NCBI GenBank assembly: GCA_039819545.1
Contig: JBCBRS010000011.1
Location: 45,755-109,754 of the forward strand
Length of the DNA: 64,000 bases
Source of the DNA: CALLPQ01 sp039819545
GTDB taxonomy: Bacteria > Pseudomonadota > Alphaproteobacteria > Caulobacterales > Parvularculaceae
Direction: 5' to 3'
Position numbers and translations under genes: made by a program. The notes beneath the pieces are model-generated. The model was not told the DNA's origin. It ran no database searches and saw nothing but the letters and a program-made list of their open reading frames with translations. Positions 46,101 through 54,068 of this stretch are shown piece after piece. Each line of letters begins with the position of its first letter. The stretch's first letter is position 1.

Positions 46101-48171
46101 GGCTGAATTTACACTGAGCGGCACGCCAACGGGTGGCCTTTTCATTGCCGGTATCGACAGTGAGACGGTCACCGGCGATGAACTCGGTGTCGACCCTAAT
46201 CTTCCGCGTACGGCTCAAACGGCGATTTACTACGCTGCCGACCGGGATAATGCCAATGCTTCATACGAAGCAATTCACGACAGTGGTAGTTTTGCTGCGG
46301 CGAGCGTCGCGACACTTTTTGCCGAGGCTAGCGTTATCAATGGGTCGGACTTTGATGACTTGTTTGAAGGCACGGAAGCCTCCGAATCGGTATCCCTGGG
46401 GGCGGGGGCCGACCGGCTTCTTGGTGCTGACGGCGACGACACGCTGGATGGCGGCGCGGGCAATGATTTTGTTGCTGGCGGCAATGGCGACGATACGCTC
46501 ATCGGCGGTGCCGGTGACGACACGCTGAATGGCGGCAGTGGCAGTGATACGCTTCGCCTCAGCGGATCAATCGAAAGCTATACGATCTCTGAGCAGGGCA
46601 CCGGTTTTTCAATTGGTGGTCTTGATGGGACCGATTTTGTCATCGGCGTTGAGTTTGTGGAATTTGGCGATGGCCAGGTGAGCACGCTTTCCGCATGGGT
46701 ATCCAACGCGGTTCTGGGCGCCCGTAACCTCAATGGCAATGCGTTTGTCAGTCCCAATACGCAAGCTGGTGTCTTTATTGGTGCCATTGATGTGGGTACA
46801 CAAACGGCCAATGATCTTGGCATTCCCGTCACGGGCTATGATAGTTTTGCTGAGACAGTTTACTACGTATACGCACAAGATAGTGCGAACGCCACCTATA
46901 ATCAGATTCATAACGGCCTATCGGGCGCATTGCAGGTTGCCGACGTTGTGACCGGCCTTGGCAGTATAATCGGCTCCGACGCTGGCGACGTGGTGGAAGG
47001 CTCCACGGGTGATGAAGTTGTAAATGCTGCGGGCGGTGATGATACGCTTGATGGGTTCTCCGGTAACGACACGCTGTCGGGCGGCGATGGCGACGACTTT
47101 ATCGGCGGCGGCACCGGTGATGACGTGCTGAATGGCGATACTGGTAACGACACGCTCAATGGCGCAGCAGGCACCGACCAGCTTTTCGGCGGTTTGCAAG
47201 AAGATCTGCTCAATGGCGGTGATGGCAATGATAGTCTCGAAGGCGGTGCGGGCTTTGACACGCTGAATGGCGGCACTGGTGATGATACCCTTTTGGGCAA
47301 CGCGAATGCCGATCAGCTTTATGGCGGCGATGGCGATGACCAGATTTTCGCTGGCGCGGGATTGGACCGCGCGTTTGGCGGCGAGGGTAACGACACGATT
47401 GATGGCGGCGATGGCGATGATCTGTTATTCGGCGATGCCGGTAATGACACCCTTAGTGGGGGTGCTGGTGATGACCGGATCTATGGTGGCTTTTTCGAAG
47501 ACGAATTAAATGGCGGCCAAGGCGCCGACTTGCTCGTTGGTAATGCCGGGTTCGACACCCTCAATGGGGGTGAAGGCAATGATACGCTGCTCGGCGGGGG
47601 TAATGCCGACCTTCTCTCCGCTGGCGCTGGCGATGATCGTATCCTCGGTGGTGGTGGTCTTGATCGCATCTTTGCCGGTATTGGCAATGATACCCTCTTC
47701 GGTGGCGCGGGCGATGATTTTCTGTCTGGCGGCGCTGGCAACGACCGTGTGGCAGGCGATACAGGCAATGACACGCTGTCTGGTGACAGTGGTAACGACA
47801 CCTTGCTGGGCGGTATTGGCAGTGATCTGGTCATGGGCGGCGACGATAATGATGTGCTGATCGGCTTTGCTGGCTTTGACACGCTCGTTGGCGGTGCTGG
47901 CGATGATATTCTCGAAGGTCGGTTTAACGCAGATCGCTTTGTCTTTGCCGATGGTTTTGGAAATGACGAAATCCGCGATTTTGATGCGCTGAATGGATTG
48001 GAAAAAATCGACCTTACCGATGTTACCGGCATCACCGATTTTGCTGATTTGATGACCAATCACCTTGAAGTTGGCACCGATGGGGTGGTGCGCATCGTCG
48101 TAGACGGCAACAGCATCACGCTCACAGGCGTGATTGTCAGCGACCTTGATGCGTCGGACTTTATCTTCTGA
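43174..48171 (+). CDS. Secreted RTX protein with glycoside-hydrolase-like head
   Basis: A 1665-residue acidic protein with no N-terminal signal peptide and a C-terminal type I secretion signal (VIVSDLDASDFIF). Residues 1-650 resemble a (beta/alpha)8 glycoside hydrolase: PWFNIPHQATDDFVRQFAEMV, then FEFSNETWN with Glu345 as candidate acid/base and IQYEGGSHF with Glu550 as candidate nucleophile. Four RTX blocks of GGxGxDxLxG nonapeptides follow (around 675-702, 863-912, 1073-1127, 1285-1575), which fold on calcium outside the cell. Between them lie three related modules sharing a GTDF..VE..FGD core. The ATG has AAGGGG seven to nine bases upstream. No type I exporter genes are in the window. Substrate unknown. 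Confidence 0.88.
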   Translation: MNSALLDEANRTFGANDPSLAVGLSDIAFYSTELPFINLFHQGGDRHTNDGAWAINVTNADGTVTNYDFSEAWHAGFLDANGNVSSLPEGASASVFFLNGVTAEAQTGGRYVFSYDGDGDFRLVGANIVEDESAPGRLIVELIDGSPFGIVIDGTTDGDHLRDFALVREEHEGLYEAGALFNPDFIELFDDHRTIRFMDWMETNHSNHINFEDIATLDSQFFGIPANQAYEYVFAKDVPELTAETIAGLTRGPYTLIYIDPQTGEPFRDADTGEVLIDVPPALLPPPVPSGVPLQAMIALANQIGADPWFNIPHQATDDFVRQFAEMVRDNLDPGLVAHFEFSNETWNAQFEQFGYLNDRGRDAFGDEYGDFPVNIYYGYRAAEIQSIIDEVFAEEADARVHNVLATQTFNTGVADQAIVGVQRFIDDNNLSLEVGDLFDSLAVTGYFGQTVGQGTENYPSILAVVQSWVDESNARFARGETSNKYEYFIEQVITDLRDSSLVNAYFQEAFDNGEIAAIPRSFSIAELETAFAANQSIAQQYGLELIQYEGGSHFLTDASLFANEELQEFINAANDSDAITQIYAESVDAFRAAGGTLANDFVGVAQQSQFGSFGTLHNLNDQNAVFNYYDDYNVNGAATYGTINQGRDLSAFQHGTNATGTIGDDTVIGSQNRDFLAGEEGDDVLVGGAGNDGISGGAGTDTALFNGTRADYGVSAVNGGIEITGTDGTDFLRDVEIITFGDEESILVETFLAGASLDVAFHGGGDYRAVSEIVSVGFTISALDPTLQTAQDVGATGTPLRAVDAIYYLAPGIVDQARDSQIQSGIDNVQGQATFIGNVGTITGSGFNDWFIGYDVAEYVNLSHGDDRFDAGGGDDTLIGDTGSDTINGGDGNDVINAGIGNDSVDGGTGIDTFILSGVRDDYAIEGAGDGFQIVGVDGTDFIRDVELVRFGDGLTLSVNTWITGRNENVDYLAGAEFTLSGTPTGGLFIAGIDSETVTGDELGVDPNLPRTAQTAIYYAADRDNANASYEAIHDSGSFAAASVATLFAEASVINGSDFDDLFEGTEASESVSLGAGADRLLGADGDDTLDGGAGNDFVAGGNGDDTLIGGAGDDTLNGGSGSDTLRLSGSIESYTISEQGTGFSIGGLDGTDFVIGVEFVEFGDGQVSTLSAWVSNAVLGARNLNGNAFVSPNTQAGVFIGAIDVGTQTANDLGIPVTGYDSFAETVYYVYAQDSANATYNQIHNGLSGALQVADVVTGLGSIIGSDAGDVVEGSTGDEVVNAAGGDDTLDGFSGNDTLSGGDGDDFIGGGTGDDVLNGDTGNDTLNGAAGTDQLFGGLQEDLLNGGDGNDSLEGGAGFDTLNGGTGDDTLLGNANADQLYGGDGDDQIFAGAGLDRAFGGEGNDTIDGGDGDDLLFGDAGNDTLSGGAGDDRIYGGFFEDELNGGQGADLLVGNAGFDTLNGGEGNDTLLGGGNADLLSAGAGDDRILGGGGLDRIFAGIGNDTLFGGAGDDFLSGGAGNDRVAGDTGNDTLSGDSGNDTLLGGIGSDLVMGGDDNDVLIGFAGFDTLVGGAGDDILEGRFNADRFVFADGFGNDEIRDFDALNGLEKIDLTDVTGITDFADLMTNHLEVGTDGVVRIVVDGNSITLTGVIVSDLDASDFIF

Positions 48172-48392
48172 TCACATCCTCATAAATCAGTGCACGAAAT
48201 AAACCATACTCCCGGCCGAAGAGCCGCGAACGGTTTCTTGCGTTGTCGGTACCTGAATTGATAGGCCACACCGGCTTGTGGAGTTTTGGCACCCTCTGCA
48301 CGAGATCATATGCCCCAGACCCCATCAGCCAGTTTTCAGCGATGCCGCCGCCTGCTATGGTACGTTGCGTTTAGCCTCTTAGAACGACCTTT

Positions 48393-49322
48393 ATGGCCAC
48401 TGCACTGTATACAGATGAAAGTTTTGGTCTCCATAGGGTGCCGCCGGGTCATGTGGAGCATCCGGGGCGGTATGCGGCGGTGGAGCGTCATCTCAGCCTT
48501 GATGATTTTTCTGATCTTGACCGGCGCGCTTGCGTGTCCGGGCGCTGGGCCGATGTGCTCCTGGCTCACCCCGATGCCTATCGTGCGCGTCTTGAACGCA
48601 GTGTGCCGGCCGATGGCCTTTCTCAACTTGATGCCGATACGTTCATGGGGCCGGCCAGCCTGACTGCAACCTTGCGGGCCGTGGGCGCGGCAACGGATGC
48701 GGTAGACCGGATCATGGCTGGCGAAATCACCAATGCGTTCGTTGCGGCCCGCCCACCCGGCCACCATGCGGAGGCTGCACGCGCCATGGGTTTTTGCCTC
48801 ATCAATCATGCCGCCGTCGCAGCGCTTTATGCCCAGGCGCGCCATGGCTGTGAGCGGGTGGCGGTGGTCGATTTTGATGTGCATCACGGTAACGGCACAG
48901 AGGCTATTTTCTGGCACCGGGAGCATTGTTTTTTTGCGTCCTCCCATGAGTGGCCCCAATATCCGGGGACGGGGCGCGAAACTGACCGCGGGGCTTACCG
49001 CACCGTCTTTAATGCACCGCTCGCCACCGGTACCGATGGGACAGAATTTCGGCGCGCCTGGGGCGATAGGTTGCTGCCTGCGCTCAACGGCTTCAAGCCG
49101 GATTTTATTGTGATTTCGGCGGGTTTCGACGGGCATCGCGCTGACCCGCTTGGCGGCCTGGATCTTGTTGAGGCTGACTTTCGCTGGGTCACGAAAGCCC
49201 TGACAGAACTGGCAGACACCCATGCCGGGGGCCGGATTGTGTCTATTCTCGAAGGTGGCTATGACCTTGACGCATTGGCGGTAAGTGTCGGGGCCCATGT
49301 GGAGGCGCTTCTCGCCGCCTAA
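48393..49322 (+). CDS. Histone-deacetylase-family deacylase
   Basis: A zinc-dependent amidohydrolase of the arginase/deacetylase fold; bacterial members act on acetylpolyamines or acetylated proteins. The signatures are RPPGHHAEAARAMGFCLINHAA (His-His charge relay), VDFDVHHGNGTEAIF with zinc ligands Asp and His, SAGFDGHRADPLGG with the third zinc ligand, and the terminal LEGGYDLDAL. Length 309 is typical of class II-like bacterial proteins. It follows the RTX gene after 221 bases in which I see only a weak CCACA/TGTGG hairpin. Confidence 0.94.
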   Translation: MATALYTDESFGLHRVPPGHVEHPGRYAAVERHLSLDDFSDLDRRACVSGRWADVLLAHPDAYRARLERSVPADGLSQLDADTFMGPASLTATLRAVGAATDAVDRIMAGEITNAFVAARPPGHHAEAARAMGFCLINHAAVAALYAQARHGCERVAVVDFDVHHGNGTEAIFWHREHCFFASSHEWPQYPGTGRETDRGAYRTVFNAPLATGTDGTEFRRAWGDRLLPALNGFKPDFIVISAGFDGHRADPLGGLDLVEADFRWVTKALTELADTHAGGRIVSILEGGYDLDALAVSVGAHVEALLAA

Positions 49323-49388
49323 GGGCACGCTAATGGAAAAAAGGGCATCCGGGGGGCACCGGACAACGCCAAGGGCGAGAATGAGGCG

Positions 49389-49970
49389 ATGGCCGGACGC
49401 ATAATTACAGTACGACATGGCAAGCCTGCCCTGTCGCGAGGCGTTCTTATCTCCGCTAAGGGGTATGGGGACTGGTGGGACGAATATGACGAAAGCGGAT
49501 TACATCCGGGTCAAACCCCGCCGCCAACGCTGACCAACCTTGCCAAAAACGCCGCTGCGGTTTTTTCCTCAATCATGCCACGGGCCCACGAAACCGCACT
49601 GGCGCTTGTCAACGGACAAAAGCCAGTAGAGGCCAGCGATATGTTTGTGGAGGCACCATTGCCGCCACCGCCCTGGCCGGGCTGGATGAAGCTGTCGCCC
49701 CGCCTTTGGGGTGTCATTTCCCGGATTTACTGGCTTAATGGCTATGGTTTGCCGGGTACGGAGCAACGTGAGGCAACATGGGCCCGCGTTGACGACATCA
49801 TTGCCCGACTGGCTGCGCACACCGCTGATGGCGATGTGGTGCTATGTGCCCACGGCTATCTGAACTGGATGATTTCACGGCGCATGGCAGAGCACGGCTG
49901 GTCATGTGTTGATCATCGCGGCGGTAATAAATACTGGTCATGGCGGCTTTACCAGCCTGTGGCGGCGTAA
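49389..49970 (+). CDS. Histidine phosphatase superfamily protein
   Basis: A phosphoglycerate-mutase-like phosphatase. The phosphohistidine motif is VRHGKP (Arg9, His10). A second Arg is in MPRAHETA, and the second catalytic His is in LCAHGYLNWM near the end. It has an unusual Trp/Pro-rich cap segment (PPPPWPGWMKLSPRLWGVISRIYWL), which suggests a specific or membrane-near substrate. Length is 193. It is convergent with the flippase-like gene and 66 bases after the deacetylase-family gene. Confidence 0.85.
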   Translation: MAGRIITVRHGKPALSRGVLISAKGYGDWWDEYDESGLHPGQTPPPTLTNLAKNAAAVFSSIMPRAHETALALVNGQKPVEASDMFVEAPLPPPPWPGWMKLSPRLWGVISRIYWLNGYGLPGTEQREATWARVDDIIARLAAHTADGDVVLCAHGYLNWMISRRMAEHGWSCVDHRGGNKYWSWRLYQPVAA

Positions 49971-49987
49971 CACACACCGCTATCGCT

Positions 49988-50347
49988 TTAGCTGTTGGCC
50001 ACCACAAGGCCGAGCATGATCAATCCGGTACCGAGCGCATAGCGCCACGTGAGCGGCTCCCCCAGCAGCCAGGTTGCGAGCAACGGCACCGCGATAAATG
50101 TCAGTGCCATGAACGAATAGGCAAACCCAAGGGGGACGGTCTTAAGAACAAATATCCAGATGAGGGTGGCGCTACCGTAAATTGCCAGTGCCAGAATGAA
50201 GGTCGGTTGAAAGAAAAGCGCGACCAGATTGCCCTGCCCCTCGGCAAACAGCCTCTGGCTTGTAACCTTAAACAGCACCTGACCCGCCGCAATCATCATG
50301 GGCGTCAGTAACAACAGGGCAAAGACGGGTAGGGAGATTGACTTCAT
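49988..50347 (-). CDS. Four-helix SMR/EamA-type transporter (ArnE-like)
   Basis: A 119-residue protein with four membrane helices (about 6-25, 43-60, 70-88, 98-117). PMMIAAGQVLFKVTSQRL in helix 1 and LGEPLTWRYALGTGLIMLGLVVA in helix 4 resemble ArnE/ArnF and small EamA-type exporters. Relatives of this size flip undecaprenyl-phosphate-linked sugars or export small molecules. The ATG at 50347 overlaps the stop of the methyltransferase gene (ATGA). Together with the GT2 two genes upstream it would be the flippase step; that is inferred. Confidence 0.72.
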   Translation of the reverse strand: MKSISLPVFALLLLTPMMIAAGQVLFKVTSQRLFAEGQGNLVALFFQPTFILALAIYGSATLIWIFVLKTVPLGFAYSFMALTFIAVPLLATWLLGEPLTWRYALGTGLIMLGLVVANS

Positions 50348-51072
50348 GCGGCGATATCGCTCGCCCGGTTTGCAGCAACGGACATATCCTCGCAATAATA
50401 AATATCGCGCTGAATATCTTCACACACATGATCGTCGGGGACAGGATGCATAGCCCTCAGAAAAGAGTGCGTATACGGAAAGAAATTAAAGTGAGGGTTG
50501 AACGTATACCGATATTCGCGTTCGCGTGGCACGATAATGATCAATCTCTTCGCCGCAACCCGGCGCAACTCCTCAATGGCCGTACGATAGTCCAGAATAT
50601 GTTCGATCACGTGCGTACAGATGACCGTATCAAAGGCGTTATCGTCAAACGGCAAGGCCTCAACCCTTGCGCTCTCAAATGAGATGCGCGGGTCTGGCTC
50701 AACACCGTCAATGACGAGATCAACGCCGGTAACCGTAGTAAGGTCTGGATTTGTCTTCAACACCTCCTTCAAAAGGTGTCCCGTTCCACAGCCAATGTCA
50801 CAAACGGACGTGCCGACAATATCTTTCGCAATCCGCCGGATGCAGGCGTCTGAATTATCAGTATCATCGTGAACACGCGGATGATGGCGATAAAGGGCCT
50901 CATACTCTTCTTCGGTCAGGAAAGCGGCACGCTCGCGAAACCGGGCAAGGTCATCAATATGAGGTCCCCAGACGCCTTTGGCGAGCAGGCGAAAAAGCCC
51001 TGAATCCCGCACAAAGGCGGGGCACAGATCTTCGATGACAAAGCGGATTTTATTCGTCAGCTCACGGTTCAT
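50344..51072 (-). CDS. Class I SAM-dependent methyltransferase
   Basis: A 242-residue protein. The SAM-binding motif I is VCDIGCGTGHLL (Asp92-Gly98), motif II has the acidic GVDLV, and ALPFDDNAFDTVICTHVIEHI is a post-I/motif IV region typical of methyltransferase 11 domains. An N-terminal helical part (1-80) and a C-terminal FNPHFNFFPYTHSFL segment, rich in aromatics, may form the substrate site. It lies 12 bases after the GT2 gene and overlaps the flippase-like gene, so methylation of a lipid-linked sugar is the likely setting. Confidence 0.88.
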   Translation of the reverse strand: MNRELTNKIRFVIEDLCPAFVRDSGLFRLLAKGVWGPHIDDLARFRERAAFLTEEEYEALYRHHPRVHDDTDNSDACIRRIAKDIVGTSVCDIGCGTGHLLKEVLKTNPDLTTVTGVDLVIDGVEPDPRISFESARVEALPFDDNAFDTVICTHVIEHILDYRTAIEELRRVAAKRLIIIVPREREYRYTFNPHFNFFPYTHSFLRAMHPVPDDHVCEDIQRDIYYCEDMSVAANRASDIAA

Positions 51073-51084
51073 GGATCGGCGCTC

Positions 51085-52104
51085 CTAGCGTTCATTTATG
51101 GTGCTGAGCGAGGGACGCTCGTCAATCAGCGTATCAGCACGCGCATCTGCGCTTGGCCGACGTTCAATCACGGGGTCAATGGACAGAAAAAAATTCCGCT
51201 TTTGCTCTGCCCGGGCGCGGGCCACCGAATCAAGGATGGTGCCCGCCATCAAGGCCATCATGGCACCGAGCAATAAGGTCATGGCGAGGACCCAGGTTGG
51301 CATACGCTCCACAAGACCGGTTTGGAAGTATTCCGTCACCACCGGGATCATAAAGGCCATACTGGTGACCCCAAGGAAGAGCGCAATGGCCCCAAAGAAA
51401 CGGAAGGGACGCGTTTCCTTCATGAGTGTCATCATCATGATCAGGATCTTGAAGCCGTCCTTGAAGGTAGAAAGCTTACTCTGGCTTCCTTCTTCGCGCC
51501 GACCATAGGGAACATCAATCTCCGAAACTGTCAGCCGCAGCATGGAAGCGTGTACGGACATTTCGGTTTCAATTTCAAAACCGTGGGAATCGGCGGGAAA
51601 ACTCTTGGCAAACCGGCGGGAGAAAACACGGTAACCAGAAAAGATATCCGAAAAATCAGCCTTGAAGATAAAACGGTACAGCGTGTTGAAGAGCTTGTTG
51701 CCAAAGGCATGACCCGTACGACCGGCGTCTTTCGTTACATCGCGGCGCGTTGCCACCAGCATATCCGCACGGTCATTAATCAGGCGTTCAATCATCGTTG
51801 GCGCAGCACTGGCATCGTAGGTCCCATCGCCATCAGCCATTAGGTAAATGTCTGCATCAATATCGGCAAACATCTGGCGTACCACATTGCCTTTTCCCTG
51901 ACGGCGACACGGGATCACCGTGGCGCCCGCGCGCGCGGCCTGCTCGGCGGTAGCATCGGTCGAATTATTATCGAACACGAAGATCCGTGTACCCGGTAAC
52001 GCTTTGCGAAAGTCAATAATGACACGTGCAATAGACTGCGCTTCGTTATAGCACGGCAACAGGATCGCAATATCTAAATCGGTTGGAGGAGACTCGGTCA
52101 TCAT
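51085..52104 (-). CDS. GT2 polyprenyl-phosphate sugar transferase with two membrane helices
   Basis: A family 2 glycosyltransferase like dolichol-phosphate mannose synthase. The GT-A domain starts ILLPCYNEAQSI, and has DNNSTD, metal-binding DGDGTY (Asp91, Asp93) and the FSGYRVFSRRFAKSFPADSHGFEIETEM acceptor region. Two C-terminal membrane helices (about 230-252 and 268-290) anchor it. The frame opens with a GTG at 52128; the paired ATGs at 52104 and 52101 fit the family start better. It is the first gene of the minus-strand group GT2-methyltransferase-flippase and is divergent from the GT-C-like gene. Confidence 0.9.
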   Translation of the reverse strand: MMTESPPTDLDIAILLPCYNEAQSIARVIIDFRKALPGTRIFVFDNNSTDATAEQAARAGATVIPCRRQGKGNVVRQMFADIDADIYLMADGDGTYDASAAPTMIERLINDRADMLVATRRDVTKDAGRTGHAFGNKLFNTLYRFIFKADFSDIFSGYRVFSRRFAKSFPADSHGFEIETEMSVHASMLRLTVSEIDVPYGRREEGSQSKLSTFKDGFKILIMMMTLMKETRPFRFFGAIALFLGVTSMAFMIPVVTEYFQTGLVERMPTWVLAMTLLLGAMMALMAGTILDSVARARAEQKRNFFLSIDPVIERRPSADARADTLIDERPSLSTINER

Positions 52105-52274
52105 TGGCTCACATGCAGCAAAAAACACGCTTTATGTAATCTTAAGAGGTTAAAGTTACCTTTCGTGGGTAGGGAAAGACCGGTTATTTCCACTTGAGGA
52201 TAGGGGTGTAAACAGCGCCTAGCCGCGAAGCCCCGGTCGCATTGATTGCCACGAGGATGGAAAGAAGCGCAACC

Positions 52275-54068
52275 ATGATCGCTCGAATGCTCAATGATCA
52301 TATGATCAAGGTGGTCAGCCTCATTGTTTTAACGTCACTGGTGGTGCAGGCGCTTGTGGGCGGGACACTGGGCGCTGTTGGTTCTGATAGTGATGACATG
52401 ATGCGCCTGTTACAGGTGCGTGATTTTTTTAACGGCCAAAGCTGGTTTGACCTCCACCAATATCGTCTGGGTAGTGATGGAACACTGATGCATTGGAGCC
52501 GTGTGCCCGACCTACCGCTAATTGTCTTGATCGCAGTTGCCGATCTTTTCCTGCCTTACGAGCAGGCTGAAATCGTCGGCTATTCAGTCTGGCCGCTTCT
52601 TTGTGCCGTGCTGGTCGCATTCGGTTTGATTACGGCTGCACGCCGGGTGGGTGGTACGGCTCTGGTGGGCGTAACGGCAATCCTCACTATTGCTTTTCTG
52701 TTCAAGCATTTTCGATTTGCGCCAGGGGCAATCGATCATCACAATCTGCAGCTTGCCTTGCTGGCAATCGCCATTGGCGGGCTTGTGGATCCGCTGAGGC
52801 GCCGATGGTCTTTTGCAATGGCGGGTGCGGCGCTTGGCCTGACATTCACAATCGGCATGGAGATCTATGTATTTTCAGCCGTCCTGTGTGCGGGCGCGGC
52901 GTGCCTATGGGCTTTTTTGGGGGACGACGTTGTCCCTGCCGTGCGCGCCTTTGGCCTTGCATTTGCCGGAACGCTGGCAATCATCTTTGTGGGAACCGTT
53001 GCGCCGCAAAACTATCTGGCCGTCTATTGCGATGCGTATTCCAGTATCATTTTGGGCGCCGGGCTCGTCGCGGGGGTGGGGCTTGCGGCGCTTTCCACGC
53101 TGGTCAAGGGATCGCAAGTCGTGCGGTTTGGCGCGCTGGCGGGATTGGGGGCGGTGTGCCTCATCCTGATTTTGGCCGCCGCACCCCAATGTCTATCAAA
53201 CCCGCTTGCAGCGCTTCCCGATGACGCCAAACATCTGTGGCTCGATAATGTGAAAGAAGCAAAGCCGCTTTGGGCGCTCCCTGAGTCGCCGTTTGTCCTT
53301 GCGCCGTACATGCTTGGCGTTCAGTTTCTGGCCCTTGGTCTCTCAGGATATCAAGTTTGGCGGCGCCGCGACGTGGCTTTCAATGGGCTTTTTACGGCGC
53401 TTATGGCGGCAACCATTTTGTTCACCGTCTACCAGGCGCGATTCCTCCATTTTGGATTTCTTTTTTCCATCCTTCCGCTCGCCGTGTGGGTGGCCCGTTT
53501 TTACGAGAGGGCACGGGAAACTGGCGGCGACCGTTCCGGGGCAATTTTGGCGCTTGGGGCCTCTCTTCCGCTAGTGTGGGCGTTACCGTTTGGCATTATT
53601 GAAACAAGCTTTGCCAGCGAAGACGAAAACCCGGTTTATGATATTGAGGATCTCGCCGGTATCAAAGGGTGCTACGGCCCGGCGATCATTGGGGCACTGA
53701 ATGAACTGCCTGCTGGGCTTATTGCCGCCGCACCAAATGCGGCGCCTGCGCTTCTGAGCGAAACACAGCATCGTGTGCTGACCGGAAACTATCATCGTAA
53801 TGTGGACGGTATTGTCGATGGAATTCGTGTTTTCACCTATCCCCCTGAAAAGGCTGCGGCTCGTCTTCGTGCCAATGGCGTTGACTACATGCTGTTTTGT
53901 TACCCCAGCAATTTCATGCGCTTCTTGGAGCGTGAGTATGAGGACGGGCTGGTGGCGTACCTGGCGCGTGGTGACGTTCCGGATTTTCTGGAACTGGCAG
54001 CAAATCCGCAGATTATGGACGAAGGTCGCACCGAGACGGTGCAGCTTTACCGGGTGGTGACCCCGTAA
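52275..54068 (+). CDS. GT-C-fold integral membrane glycosyltransferase-like protein
   Basis: A 597-residue protein with about 11-12 membrane helices in the first 420 residues and a soluble C-terminal domain (about 430-597). The first external loop carries SDSDDMMRLLQVRDFFNGQSWF (given in part) with Asp40-Asp41, then MHWSRVPDLP, the layout of GT-C enzymes that use polyprenyl-phosphate sugars. The ATG at 52275 has GGAAAGAAG upstream, better than the ATG at 52257. It is divergent from the GT2 gene across 170 bases and is the candidate acceptor-side transferase of that locus. Its 3' end overlaps carB by 22 bases, convergently. Confidence 0.72.
   Translation: MIARMLNDHMIKVVSLIVLTSLVVQALVGGTLGAVGSDSDDMMRLLQVRDFFNGQSWFDLHQYRLGSDGTLMHWSRVPDLPLIVLIAVADLFLPYEQAEIVGYSVWPLLCAVLVAFGLITAARRVGGTALVGVTAILTIAFLFKHFRFAPGAIDHHNLQLALLAIAIGGLVDPLRRRWSFAMAGAALGLTFTIGMEIYVFSAVLCAGAACLWAFLGDDVVPAVRAFGLAFAGTLAIIFVGTVAPQNYLAVYCDAYSSIILGAGLVAGVGLAALSTLVKGSQVVRFGALAGLGAVCLILILAAAPQCLSNPLAALPDDAKHLWLDNVKEAKPLWALPESPFVLAPYMLGVQFLALGLSGYQVWRRRDVAFNGLFTALMAATILFTVYQARFLHFGFLFSILPLAVWVARFYERARETGGDRSGAILALGASLPLVWALPFGIIETSFASEDENPVYDIEDLAGIKGCYGPAIIGALNELPAGLIAAAPNAAPALLSETQHRVLTGNYHRNVDGIVDGIRVFTYPPEKAAARLRANGVDYMLFCYPSNFMRFLEREYEDGLVAYLARGDVPDFLELAANPQIMDEGRTETVQLYRVVTP

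Noticed and set aside
45190..47900. Periodic near-identical DNA words that at first suggest a CRISPR array or tandem repeat
   Set aside because: The period is a multiple of three, the repeats are in frame and encode GGxGxD nonapeptides, and there are no constant repeats with unique spacers.
48336..49418. A 360-codon minus-strand frame opposite the deacetylase-family gene
   Set aside because: The plus-strand gene has complete catalytic motifs. The opposite frame is rich in Arg, His, Pro and Cys with no domain pattern.
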